Counted from the first letter of the stretch, positions 1 to 5,186 are shown. The stretch is DNA of 5,186 bases from SAR86 cluster bacterium (GCA_013204195.1 JABMOJ010000155.1:1-5186), one strand, 5' to 3'. The notes: generated from the letters alone by a model not told the origin. Numbers and translations: made by a program.

Positions 1-406
1 CGCCATTGGTGCCCTTGATGATAGGGACGCCGCAGGATTCTGCCAGCAGGCGGGCCTGGGACTTGTCACCAAATAGGCTCAATTGCTCTGGCGTGGGTCC
101 GACGAAGGTAATTTTGTGTTCGCCACACAGGCGAGCAAAGTCGGCGTTCTCGCTGAGAAATCCGTAGCCTGGATGAATCCCGTCACACTGATGTTTAATG
201 GCGGTCTGGATAATCTGCGGGCCATCCAGATAGGCGCCAGCACCAGTGCCTTCAAGTATCACCGTGGTATCGACTCGACGATTATGTAGCGCGGCTTGAT
301 CGTCCTGAGAACAGATACCGACTGTCTCGATACCCATGTCGCTGGCGGCTCGGGCGATACGAATGGCGATTTCACCACGGTTGGCGATCAGTAATTTTTT
401 TATCAT
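1..406 (-). CDS. Biotin carboxylase (N-terminal part) of an acyl-CoA carboxylase, cut by window edge
   Basis: This is the first 135 codons of an ATP-dependent biotin carboxylase, which carboxylates biotin on a carrier domain as the first half-reaction of acetyl-, propionyl- or methylcrotonyl-CoA carboxylases. Seen: the N-terminal fold motif LIANRGEIAIRIARA (residues 6-20), the signature IHPGYGFLSENADFA (77-91), FVGPTPEQL (101-109), and GDKSQAR (113-119), whose Lys115 matches the lysine of the conserved GDK motif. The start is the ATG at 406; a weak GAGA lies 9 nt upstream and the alignment begins exactly here. The ATP-grasp and C-terminal domains lie outside the window. The short form LFGDKSQARLLAESCGVP resembles, from memory, the N-terminus of large fused carboxylases (biotin carboxylase, carrier and carboxyltransferase in about 1,100 residues) more than stand-alone AccC. 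That is inference, so no symbol is given. It is transcribed divergently from the aminotransferase. Confidence 0.93.
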   Translation of the reverse strand, partial: MIKKLLIANRGEIAIRIARAASDMGIETVGICSQDDQAALHNRRVDTTVILEGTGAGAYLDGPQIIQTAIKHQCDGIHPGYGFLSENADFARLCGEHKITFVGPTPEQLSLFGDKSQARLLAESCGVPIIKGTNG

Positions 407-544
407 AGTCAGGTCTCTGTATTGCGTAGCTTGGCTCAGGCTAACTCAACGACTGGATGAGGCGCCAGCGGAAGGGCGAGCGGTCCATCAAGGGTTAGTC
501 TGGCTTAATGCATAGGGTCTCGAATGCTGACCAACAGTTTGGAG

Positions 545-572
545 AATATACCATTATTATCCTGGCAGTGAA
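545..572 (-). promoter_or_regulatory. Candidate sigma-70 promoter for the biotin carboxylase
   Basis: Read on the minus strand, TTCACT (567-572; 4 of 6 matches to the -35 consensus) and TATATT (545-550; 5 of 6 to the -10 consensus) are separated by 16 bp. Transcription would start near 538, leaving a leader of about 130 nt before the ATG at 406. I see no clear riboswitch or attenuator in that leader. This is a consensus match only. Confidence 0.3.
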
Positions 573-590
573 GAAACCCTGAAATTTGGC

Positions 591-596
591 TATGAT
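591..596 (+). promoter_or_regulatory. Candidate -10 element for the aminotransferase gene
   Basis: TATGAT matches the -10 consensus at 5 of 6 positions and lies 29 bp before the ATG at 626. The best-spaced -35 (GTGAAG, 568-573, 17-bp spacer) matches only 3 of 6, and it overlaps the -35 proposed for the divergent carboxylase. It is weak unless an activator assists. Confidence 0.25.
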
Positions 597-625
597 GAGA
601 CTCGATTTAAAAAATCTGAGGCGAT

Positions 626-1492
626 ATGGCAATTTCCTATTTAAATGGCTCCTGGCAGTCCATCGAAGAAGCTCGAGTCCCGGTGCTGGATCGCGGTTTT
701 ATGTTTGGCGACGGCATCTATGAGGTGATTCCCGTCTATGCGGGTCGAGTGTTTACCCTGACGCGCCATCTCCATCGGCTGAATAACAGTCTGGCGGAAA
801 TTAAACTGATCAATCCCATGACTCAAGATGCCTGGTCCCATCTGATTGAAGAGGCTGTGGGGCGTAGTGGCGAGACCAATGCCTTTGTTTATATCCAGGT
901 GACTCGGGGTGTGGCGTCAGGTCGAGATCATGTCTACCCCCGCGTTGCCCCGACCGTATTGGTGATGGTCTATGCCGCGCCGATTCTCGAAAGAGCCGTC
1001 ATTCGGCCCTATTCGTTGGTGACCCTGGAGGATTTTCGATGGTCTCGAGGTCACATCAAGACGGTCAGTTTGATTGCCGCAGGGATGCTTAAAAACGAGG
1101 CAATTAGCCAGGGGGCTGATGATGCTGTGTTGATGCGCGACGGTCTGGCGATGGAGGCCACCGCGTCCAATATCTTTATCGTCAAAGATGGCATCATTAT
1201 CACGCCACCGAAGTCCCACCATCTGTTGCATGGGATCACCCGTGATGTCGTGGTTGAGTTGGCTCGGGCGCACCATTTAGCCTTGGAAGAGCGTGATATC
1301 AGCGCCGCAGAACTGGCGGCAGCGGATGAAATACTGATCACCAGTTCGGGGCATGAAGTCTGGCCAGTGGGTACCCTCGACGGCAACACAATCGGCAATG
1401 GTGCCCCTGGGTTGATGTGGAAAACCCTGGATGGGCTGTTCCAGAGTCATAAGCGGCTGCAGCTGCAACAGCAACAGCAACAGCAACAATAA
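626..1492 (+). CDS. dat: D-amino-acid aminotransferase (class IV PLP enzyme)
   Basis: A 288-residue fold-type IV PLP aminotransferase. The D-alanine transaminase reaction moves the amino group of D-alanine (or other D-amino acids) to 2-oxoglutarate, giving D-glutamate, a peptidoglycan precursor; it should act in the cytoplasm. Seen: LDRGFMFGDGIYEVIPVY (21-38), TRGVASGRDHVYP (93-105), the PLP lysine in GHIKTVS (Lys145), the downstream Glu177 in MEATASNIF, and the C-terminal EILITSSGHEVWPV (235-248). Lys145 and Glu177 fall at the same numbers as in the Bacillus enzyme. The Arg100-x-His102 pair fits the carboxylate trap that separates D-amino-acid from branched-chain transaminases; IlvE-like or aminodeoxychorismate lyase activity remains possible. 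The start is set by GAGG at 618-621, 4 nt before the ATG. Oddity: the last ten residues are nearly all glutamine, beyond the family's normal end. The gene seems monocistronic, ending at the hairpin at 1493. Confidence 0.9.
   Translation: MAISYLNGSWQSIEEARVPVLDRGFMFGDGIYEVIPVYAGRVFTLTRHLHRLNNSLAEIKLINPMTQDAWSHLIEEAVGRSGETNAFVYIQVTRGVASGRDHVYPRVAPTVLVMVYAAPILERAVIRPYSLVTLEDFRWSRGHIKTVSLIAAGMLKNEAISQGADDAVLMRDGLAMEATASNIFIVKDGIIITPPKSHHLLHGITRDVVVELARAHHLALEERDISAAELAAADEILITSSGHEVWPVGTLDGNTIGNGAPGLMWKTLDGLFQSHKRLQLQQQQQQQQ
1466..1489 (+). repeat. CAACAG hexanucleotide microsatellite encoding a polyglutamine tail
   Basis: Three in-frame CAACAG units followed by CAACAA encode eight glutamines directly before the TAA stop; a preceding CTGCAGCTG (1457-1465) adds Leu-Gln-Leu. 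The alternation of CAA and CAG is a slippage-prone hexamer. Gain or loss of a unit would change tail length by two residues without altering the frame. Confidence 0.85.
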
Positions 1493-1534
1493 GCCAACCC
1501 TCGCGGCTAAGCCCGCTTAACCGCGAGGGTTGGC
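1493..1534. terminator. Long perfect hairpin between convergent genes, probable bidirectional terminator
   Basis: GCCAACCCTCGCGG (1493-1506) is an exact reverse complement of 1521-1534, giving a 14-bp G+C-rich stem. Inside the loop, TAAGC (1508-1512) and GCTTA (1515-1519) could extend the stem past a C/A mismatch. It begins one base after the aminotransferase stop and ends 12 bp from the stop of the convergent lipoprotein gene. No T tract follows on the plus strand. On the minus strand the stem is followed by TTATTGTTG, a weak T-rich run. Intrinsic termination is therefore better supported for the lipoprotein side; for the aminotransferase it may mainly protect the mRNA 3' end. Confidence 0.75.
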
Positions 1535-1546
1535 CAGACTCTGCTG

Positions 1547-3160
1547 TTAGTGGCTGGCCTTGAGTTGATACAACTTCCTGCTGGTCTCTCCGGAAGCATA
1601 GATCGTGCCACTGGCGTCCACTGCGATACCATTGAAAATCATAGAGGGTGGCTGGGCACTGCTGGGTGCCGGATTACCGGCTGGAATGGTCCCCAGCTGC
1701 GTCTGGGTGCCATCCAGGCTCACCTGTTTGATTTGCCCCGTGGCCCCTTCGAGGATCACAAAATCATTGCCTCTGACGGCGATGCCTTCCGGTGTTGTCA
1801 GACCACTGGCGATAAGCTTTGGCGCTGACAATAGTTTGCCGGCTTCGCCAAGTTGATAGATGCTGCCGGATTCACGATCGGTGACATACAGGCCATCCTG
1901 AAGGATGACCAGTCCCGTCGGTGATGGCAGATCGAATAGACTTGTGACGCCATCGCTGCTTAAAGCGATGATCCTGCTATTGCCGTGCTCTGTTGCCAGC
2001 AATTGACCTGCGTAGCGAATGGCGGCCACGGGTGCCTTGAGGTTGCTGTAGCGCTCGAGAATTTCGCCGGAAGCGGGGTTCCAGACGCGCACATCGTTAT
2101 CTACCCAGGAAACCAGAATGAGGTTGTTACCATCGGCGGCGAGATTCAAAGCGCCGCCAACTTTGCCGACACCGAGGACATTGCGATTAACCCGAGTCTC
2201 GACGCCAGTGGCGGGATCAAAGAAGCGGATAGCATGTAAGTCAGCGACGACAATCTGCTGGTCGAGCAGGGCGACACCGCCAGGGTGGGACATGCCGCCA
2301 GGCTGGATCGTTGTCAGTGATCCATCAGGCTCGATGCGCTTGATAAAGCCGTCGACAAAACTGGAGACGTAAAGCCGGTCGTTATGATCAAAGGCGAAAT
2401 TGTCGAGGCCCGGGGTCAAGGTGGCGATCAATGTGCGAACTTGGGCTGTCTGCTTGAAAACCTCACCAGTCCCAGTATCCAGAACATAGAGCTCGCCTTT
2501 GCTATTGAATTTGACAGCCGCCGGGGTTTTAAAGCCACTGGCTTCGAGCCGCATCTCGCGGGTGTCGACATCAAAGCTGACAATCTCGCCGGTGAACCAG
2601 CGGGGTCCATAGAGCCGACCGTCGGGGCCCCAGTCCATGCCATTCAAGCCACAATTGGGACCTAAATTTTCACTGATGCTGCGCGGTGCGATGACGCCTT
2701 TCGGGTCCACTTCAAACAAGCCAGTCCCAAAAAAGCATTGAGCGACAAACAGTCGACCATCGTCTGAGAACGTGATGGGATTGACGCCAGCGCCGAGATT
2801 GGCCGCCTGGATACGCTCGCCGTTTGGGGTCAGGCCAGCAACCTCGCCGGTGAGTATGGAGGTCCAGTAGAAGCTGCCGTCCGGTGCAAAGTCGATGTCG
2901 TCAGGACCCGAGACGCCATCGCTGGCGCCCAGCTGGCGCAAAATTTCACCGCTGTCAGGATCCATGATGGTGATGTTCGAGCCGATCACGGATGCGGCAT
3001 AAAGTTGATTGTCTGGAGAGAAAATAATGCCATTAGCGCCAGCGATGTTAGCACCGGTGGCGAGCACCGAAAGTGCTAAGGGTGTCGGCGGATCCTGAGG
3101 CGTGTCACATCCAACCGTCGCCAATACAATCGCCAAGGGTCCTAGGATTCTCATATACAT
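1547..3160 (-). CDS. Beta-propeller lipoprotein of the NHL / SMP-30-like class, function unknown
   Basis: A 537-residue exported lipoprotein. Residues 1-17 form a lipoprotein signal peptide: R4, a hydrophobic core, then ATVGC with the acylated Cys18. Asp19 follows at +2, a Lol-avoidance residue that in enterobacteria keeps lipoproteins in the inner membrane, so it probably faces the periplasm from there. The mature part is about twelve repeats of 36-50 residues, starting near 41, 84, 125, 171, 211, 250, 291, 335, 376, 412, 455 and 505. Each follows the pattern 'G(I/V)xF/V..DGxLYV....G.I..(D)P.G', as in NHL, SMP-30/gluconolactonase and Vgb-like propellers; two six-bladed propellers would fit. 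Cys142 and Cys170 could form a disulfide. I cannot assign an enzymatic or binding activity. The start at 3160 is preferred over the ATG at 3154 because GGAG lies 6 nt upstream. It follows the hydrolase gene by 51 bp on the same strand, so an operon is likely. Confidence 0.85.
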   Translation of the reverse strand: MYMRILGPLAIVLATVGCDTPQDPPTPLALSVLATGANIAGANGIIFSPDNQLYAASVIGSNITIMDPDSGEILRQLGASDGVSGPDDIDFAPDGSFYWTSILTGEVAGLTPNGERIQAANLGAGVNPITFSDDGRLFVAQCFFGTGLFEVDPKGVIAPRSISENLGPNCGLNGMDWGPDGRLYGPRWFTGEIVSFDVDTREMRLEASGFKTPAAVKFNSKGELYVLDTGTGEVFKQTAQVRTLIATLTPGLDNFAFDHNDRLYVSSFVDGFIKRIEPDGSLTTIQPGGMSHPGGVALLDQQIVVADLHAIRFFDPATGVETRVNRNVLGVGKVGGALNLAADGNNLILVSWVDNDVRVWNPASGEILERYSNLKAPVAAIRYAGQLLATEHGNSRIIALSSDGVTSLFDLPSPTGLVILQDGLYVTDRESGSIYQLGEAGKLLSAPKLIASGLTTPEGIAVRGNDFVILEGATGQIKQVSLDGTQTQLGTIPAGNPAPSSAQPPSMIFNGIAVDASGTIYASGETSRKLYQLKASH

Positions 3161-3166
3161 CGCAAT

Positions 3167-3170
3167 CTCC
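3167..3170 (-). promoter_or_regulatory. Ribosome binding site deciding the lipoprotein start
   Basis: GGAG on the minus strand sits 6 nt before the ATG at 3160 and 12 nt before the in-frame ATG at 3154. The spacing favours the upstream start, giving the signal peptide two extra residues (Met-Tyr). Confidence 0.6.
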
Positions 3171-3211
3171 GCTGCTGTGATAAGTCGTGGTTACCAAGAT
3201 ACCTGTTCCGG

Positions 3212-4180
3212 TCACTTGGTGGCTAATGATTTTATAAAGCTGTCTATTGCCTGCAGCATCTTGCCTCGGGGTTGTTCCAGTAAGGCGGCGTGATCGCCGC
3301 CGGCCAGTACTACCCACCATTTCTCGGCGGTCTTGATGTGGCTAAAAAATACGGGCAGGTCAGCCGGTCCGGCAAGGGGATCAAATTCGCCCTGCAGGAG
3401 TAGCGTCGGTGTTGTGATCAGCCTTGGGTCCAGTTCCGCCCACTCGTGCAGATTTTTGAAATCCACGCGATAGGGATCAGCGAGCAAGGCCGCTGCGACG
3501 TAGGTATCGATCGCGGTCTGACTGATGGCGCCGGGCACGATGAAGTCACTGGCTGCGTTCGCCGCTGTATTGGCTGCAGCGGGGGCTTGAGTCGGGTACT
3601 TGAAGTTGGGGTCAATAATATGCCTGGCCGGATCGAAGGGGTAGCCAAACAACATGACTGATTTCACAGCGTTCGGTGCGCGCTGAACGACGAGCTGACT
3701 GACCATAGAGCCGTAAGACCAGCCATATAAGTGAATGTCGAGCTCGGTCCGAGTCTTGATCCAAGCAAGCACGCGGGTTGTATCCTGGGTGGCCTTGTCC
3801 GGCGTCAGCCAACCGCTTGGGTCGCGGGGCGTCGCGCCGTAACCGCGAGCATCCAGTGCATAGACGGCATAGCCGAGGGCATTCAGGCCGTCCATAAAAG
3901 ACAGTGACTCGCCAGGAACCTGCAGGTCAAAGTCTGGCACTGAGCTCCAGGTACGACCGTGTAGTAGCAGGATAACCGCGGTAGCTTGGGCGGGGGTTTT
4001 TTCCCAGACCGTCAGTGGATGGCCATCGGCCATGACGATATGTTGATGACGGTCAACGGCGGCTGCGCTGTTCGCCCAAGTCGAGTTGAGAGAGCCTGCC
4101 AGCAAGGTTAAGATCAGGGTCGCGAGGCGCAGACGGCTGTTGGCACTTGGGTGTTGCCCGAAGTGTTGGGTGTAAACCAT
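3212..4180 (-). CDS. Secreted alpha/beta hydrolase (serine esterase-like)
   Basis: A 322-residue alpha/beta-hydrolase-fold protein with an N-terminal export signal: basic R16 and R18, a hydrophobic stretch (about 19-31), and a plausible cleavage after TWA (Ala36). Seen: the oxyanion-hole segment LLLHGRTW (71-78), LDARGYGAT (109-117), the nucleophile elbow GWSYG with Ser155, Asp267 in GEFDPLAG, and His297 in GGDHAALLE. The Ser-Asp-His triad is complete, so it is probably catalytically active on an ester, lactone or amide; the substrate cannot be read. Between the nucleophile and the acid, residues about 198-211 are Ala/Asn-rich, probably a cap-domain linker. There are no cysteines. The start is the only suitable in-frame ATG before the signal peptide. 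The ribosome site is ambiguous: AGGA lies only 2 nt upstream and AGGG lies 10 nt upstream. The propeller lipoprotein follows after 51 bp and the rubrerythrin is divergent. Confidence 0.88.
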   Translation of the reverse strand: MVYTQHFGQHPSANSRLRLATLILTLLAGSLNSTWANSAAAVDRHQHIVMADGHPLTVWEKTPAQATAVILLLHGRTWSSVPDFDLQVPGESLSFMDGLNALGYAVYALDARGYGATPRDPSGWLTPDKATQDTTRVLAWIKTRTELDIHLYGWSYGSMVSQLVVQRAPNAVKSVMLFGYPFDPARHIIDPNFKYPTQAPAAANTAANAASDFIVPGAISQTAIDTYVAAALLADPYRVDFKNLHEWAELDPRLITTPTLLLQGEFDPLAGPADLPVFFSHIKTAEKWWVVLAGGDHAALLEQPRGKMLQAIDSFIKSLATK

Positions 4181-4253
4181 GATCCTGAGTCCCTGAGTCG
4201 AGCGACACTAGAGAGTAACACAGCAGATGGGTTAAGTAAGATGGCGCCAAATA

Positions 4254-4308
4254 CGATTGATTCTCATGTGCTTTTAATGGTTATCAATCGCTTTTGCGAA
4301 TCAATCCG
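4254..4308. promoter_or_regulatory. Cluster of three ATCAATC repeats, possible operator
   Basis: The heptamer ATCAATC occurs at 4255-4261 (inverted), 4283-4289 and 4300-4306. The first two form an 8-bp inverted repeat (CGATTGAT at 4254-4261, ATCAATCG at 4283-4290). Bases 4273-4291, read on the minus strand, match the 19-bp Fur-box consensus at 13 positions by eye. The same stretch (4282-4294) also fits the IHF consensus WATCAAnnnnTTR except at its last base. The cluster sits between divergent transcription units. The identity of any binding protein is inference. Confidence 0.35.
4260..4287 (-). promoter_or_regulatory. Candidate promoter for the hydrolase-lipoprotein pair
   Basis: On the minus strand, TTGATA (4282-4287; 5 of 6 to the -35 consensus) and GAGAAT (4260-4265; 4 of 6 to the -10 consensus) are 16 bp apart. 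This would give a leader of about 75 nt to the ATG at 4180. The -35 lies inside one ATCAATC repeat and a Fur-like match, so a protein bound there would likely affect this promoter. Confidence 0.3.
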
Positions 4309-4324
4309 AATGAAAACATTCATT
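4309..4324. promoter_or_regulatory. Short dyad upstream of the rubrerythrin promoter
   Basis: AATGAA (4309-4314) and TTCATT (4319-4324) form an inverted repeat around AACA. An overlapping dyad, GAATG (4308-4312) and CATTC (4317-4321), is centred two bases to the left. It directly abuts the proposed rubrerythrin -35, a position where a repressor or activator could act. It is too small to be an RNA hairpin of note. Confidence 0.3.
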
Positions 4325-4352
4325 GGACTCTGGTGCTGTCGACCTCTATCTT
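4323..4352 (+). promoter_or_regulatory. Weak candidate promoter for rubrerythrin
   Basis: TTGGAC (4323-4328; 3 of 6) and TATCTT (4347-4352; 4 of 6) are 18 bp apart. They would place the transcript start near 4359, about 37 nt before the ATG. The poor match fits a regulated promoter, but the call rests only on position and consensus. Confidence 0.25.
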
Positions 4353-4395
4353 TTGCAACTCACATCTTATTTGAACAACCTATGGGAGAAGATTT

Positions 4396-4815
4396 ATGCC
4401 ATTGAAAGGTTCTAAAACTGAACAGAATTTGAAAGACGCGTTTGCCGGCGAGTCACAGGCTAATCGACGCTATCTGTATTTTGCTGCAAAAGCCGACGTG
4501 GAAGGATACAACGATGTTGCGTCTGTGTTCCGTTCGACTGCCGAAGGCGAGACCGGTCATGCTCACGGACACTTGGAATATCTGGAAGAGACTGGCGATC
4601 CTGCAACGGGCCTGCCAATTGGTCCAACCAGCGATAATCTTAAGGCATCGGTTGCCGGTGAAACCCACGAGTACACCGATATGTATCCCGGCATGGCATC
4701 GGCCGCTCGAGAAGAAGGTTTTGACGAGATTGCTGACTGGTTCGAAACTTTGGCGAAGGCTGAGCGTAGTCATGCTAACCGTTTCCAGAAGGCGCTAGAC
4801 AATCTCGACGCTTAA
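4396..4815 (+). CDS. Rubrerythrin-type diiron protein lacking a rubredoxin domain
   Basis: A 139-residue ferritin-like four-helix diiron protein. Rubrerythrins reduce hydrogen peroxide to water in the cytoplasm using electrons from a redox partner. Seen: the complete ligand set, with Glu19 in [11 protein letters not shown], Glu52-x-x-His55 in [10 protein letters not shown], Glu89 and Glu92 in AGETHEY, and Glu123-x-x-His126 in [10 protein letters not shown]. The protein ends at the four-helix bundle. The C-terminal rubredoxin domain with two CxxC pairs, present in classical rubrerythrin of about 190 residues, is absent and there are no cysteines at all, so electrons must come from another protein. 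GGGAG at 4384-4388, 7 nt before the ATG, fixes the start. The Fe-S protein gene that follows after 52 bp on the same strand is probably co-transcribed and is a natural candidate partner. Confidence 0.93.
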   Translation: MPLKGSKTEQNLKDAFAGESQANRRYLYFAAKADVEGYNDVASVFRSTAEGETGHAHGHLEYLEETGDPATGLPIGPTSDNLKASVAGETHEYTDMYPGMASAAREEGFDEIADWFETLAKAERSHANRFQKALDNLDA

Positions 4816-4867
4816 ACTCCAAGCAAGCAGGGTTCATAGTTAACCATTAGGTCAGGGAAGGACGTGC

Positions 4868-5186
4868 ATGAGCGAACGACGTGAAGGCAGTTTAGAGGCG
4901 CCAACCAGACACCCCCTTGGGTGGCAGGAAGAGGCGTTCTGGGACAAGGATGACTTGTCCACAGAACTGGAGCGTGTCTACGATGTTTGTCATGGCTGTC
5001 GTCGTTGCGTGAATTTGTGTGACTCCTTCCCGACCCTGTTTGATTTGGTGGATGAATCACCGACCCTTGAGGTCGATGGTATCTCCCGCGACGTCCTTGC
5101 GCAAGATCGTCAGCGAGCGAATCCCCACTTCGATCGAGTCGTGCTCCGATCCGGACATGTGCCCGTGGCTTGCTACACCATATCCC
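4868..5186 (+). CDS. GlpC / heterodisulfide-reductase-like Fe-S protein (N-terminal part), possibly frameshifted near its end
   Basis: The first 106 codons of an Fe-S protein that leaves the window. The strong site AGGGAAGGA (4854-4862) precedes the ATG by 5 nt. Residues 6-16 (EGSLEAPTRHP) and 36-64 are, from memory of the family, typical of the 'heterodisulfide reductase-related Fe-S binding cluster' proteins (about 450 residues) encoded beside rubrerythrin in many proteobacteria. Cys41, Cys44, Cys47 and Cys51 in CHGCRRCVNLC form a [4Fe-4S] motif. The likely role is electron transfer, perhaps to the rubrerythrin; this is inference. Oddity: after EVDGISRD (68-75) the family should soon show a second Cys-rich motif (CxxCDLCYxxKCP). 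This frame stays open but lacks it through residue 106. A frame change near 5100 gives KIVSE, resembling the family's KVVDQ, but still without the cysteines. Confidence 0.8.
   Translation, partial: MSERREGSLEAPTRHPLGWQEEAFWDKDDLSTELERVYDVCHGCRRCVNLCDSFPTLFDLVDESPTLEVDGISRDVLAQDRQRANPHFDRVVLRSGHVPVACYTIS

Noticed and set aside
83..289. 68-codon plus-strand frame inside the carboxylase
   Set aside because: It lies antisense to a region with unmistakable biotin carboxylase motifs; its product has no recognisable features.
917..1398. Two overlapping minus-strand frames of 115-119 codons inside the aminotransferase
   Set aside because: They are antisense to the PLP-lysine and Glu177 motifs of a clear enzyme gene and lack domain features or ribosome sites.
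1985..2665. Several plus-strand frames of 84-93 codons within the lipoprotein gene
   Set aside because: They are shadows of the repeat-rich propeller gene; long antisense frames are expected from its biased codon use, and none has a credible start.
3193..3220. 6-bp inverted repeat ACCAAG / CTTGGT between the hydrolase and lipoprotein genes
   Set aside because: The stem is short with a 16-nt loop and no T tract, too weak to call a terminator or to argue against co-transcription.
4151..4405. 84-codon plus-strand frame spanning the intergenic region before rubrerythrin
   Set aside because: It overlaps both the hydrolase start and the rubrerythrin start, lacks a ribosome binding site, covers the proposed control region, and its product (with clustered Cys and Phe) resembles no family I know.
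4442..4798. 118-codon plus-strand frame offset within rubrerythrin
   Set aside because: It overlaps the rubrerythrin frame, which has all diiron ligands and a good ribosome site; the alternative product is unconvincing.
4812..5060. 82-codon minus-strand frame over the rubrerythrin to Fe-S protein junction
   Set aside because: It is antisense to the conserved cysteine motif of the Fe-S protein and shows no family features.

Overview
The window looks like chromosomal DNA of moderate G+C content from a Gram-negative bacterium, most likely a gammaproteobacterium. The support is two exported proteins (a lipoprotein and a Sec-type signal peptide), Shine-Dalgarno sites ahead of most genes, a class IV D-amino-acid aminotransferase, and a rubrerythrin followed by a GlpC/heterodisulfide-reductase-like Fe-S protein, a pairing familiar from proteobacteria. 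The genus cannot be read from the sequence. No mobile element, CRISPR array, tRNA or rRNA is visible.

Layout from left to right: (1) the first 135 codons of a biotin carboxylase on the minus strand, cut by the window edge; (2) a 219-bp divergent intergenic region with weak candidate promoters both ways; (3) a plus-strand D-amino-acid aminotransferase ending in a tail of eight glutamines encoded by a CAACAG repeat; (4) a strong 14-bp perfect hairpin between convergent genes; (5) a minus-strand pair made of a secreted alpha/beta hydrolase (upstream) and an NHL/SMP-30-like beta-propeller lipoprotein (downstream), 51 bp apart and probably one operon; (6) a 215-bp divergent control region containing three copies of ATCAATC, a Fur-like or IHF-like match and a short dyad; (7) a plus-strand rubrerythrin without a rubredoxin domain, followed 52 bp later by the start of an Fe-S protein that runs off the right edge.

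The genes form three functional groups: acyl-CoA carboxylation; D-amino-acid (cell-wall precursor) metabolism; and two divergent units, one envelope-located (hydrolase plus propeller lipoprotein) and one for peroxide defence (diiron rubrerythrin plus Fe-S partner). The last two share one intergenic region and could share a regulator.

The most useful points to follow up are the 12-repeat propeller lipoprotein with an Asp+2 inner-membrane retention signal beside a secreted hydrolase, the repeat cluster between the divergent units, the polyglutamine tail, and the last ~110 bases, where the Fe-S protein stops resembling its family. That last point may be a frameshift, a pseudogene or an assembly-end artefact. 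I found no clear evidence of a wholly new system.
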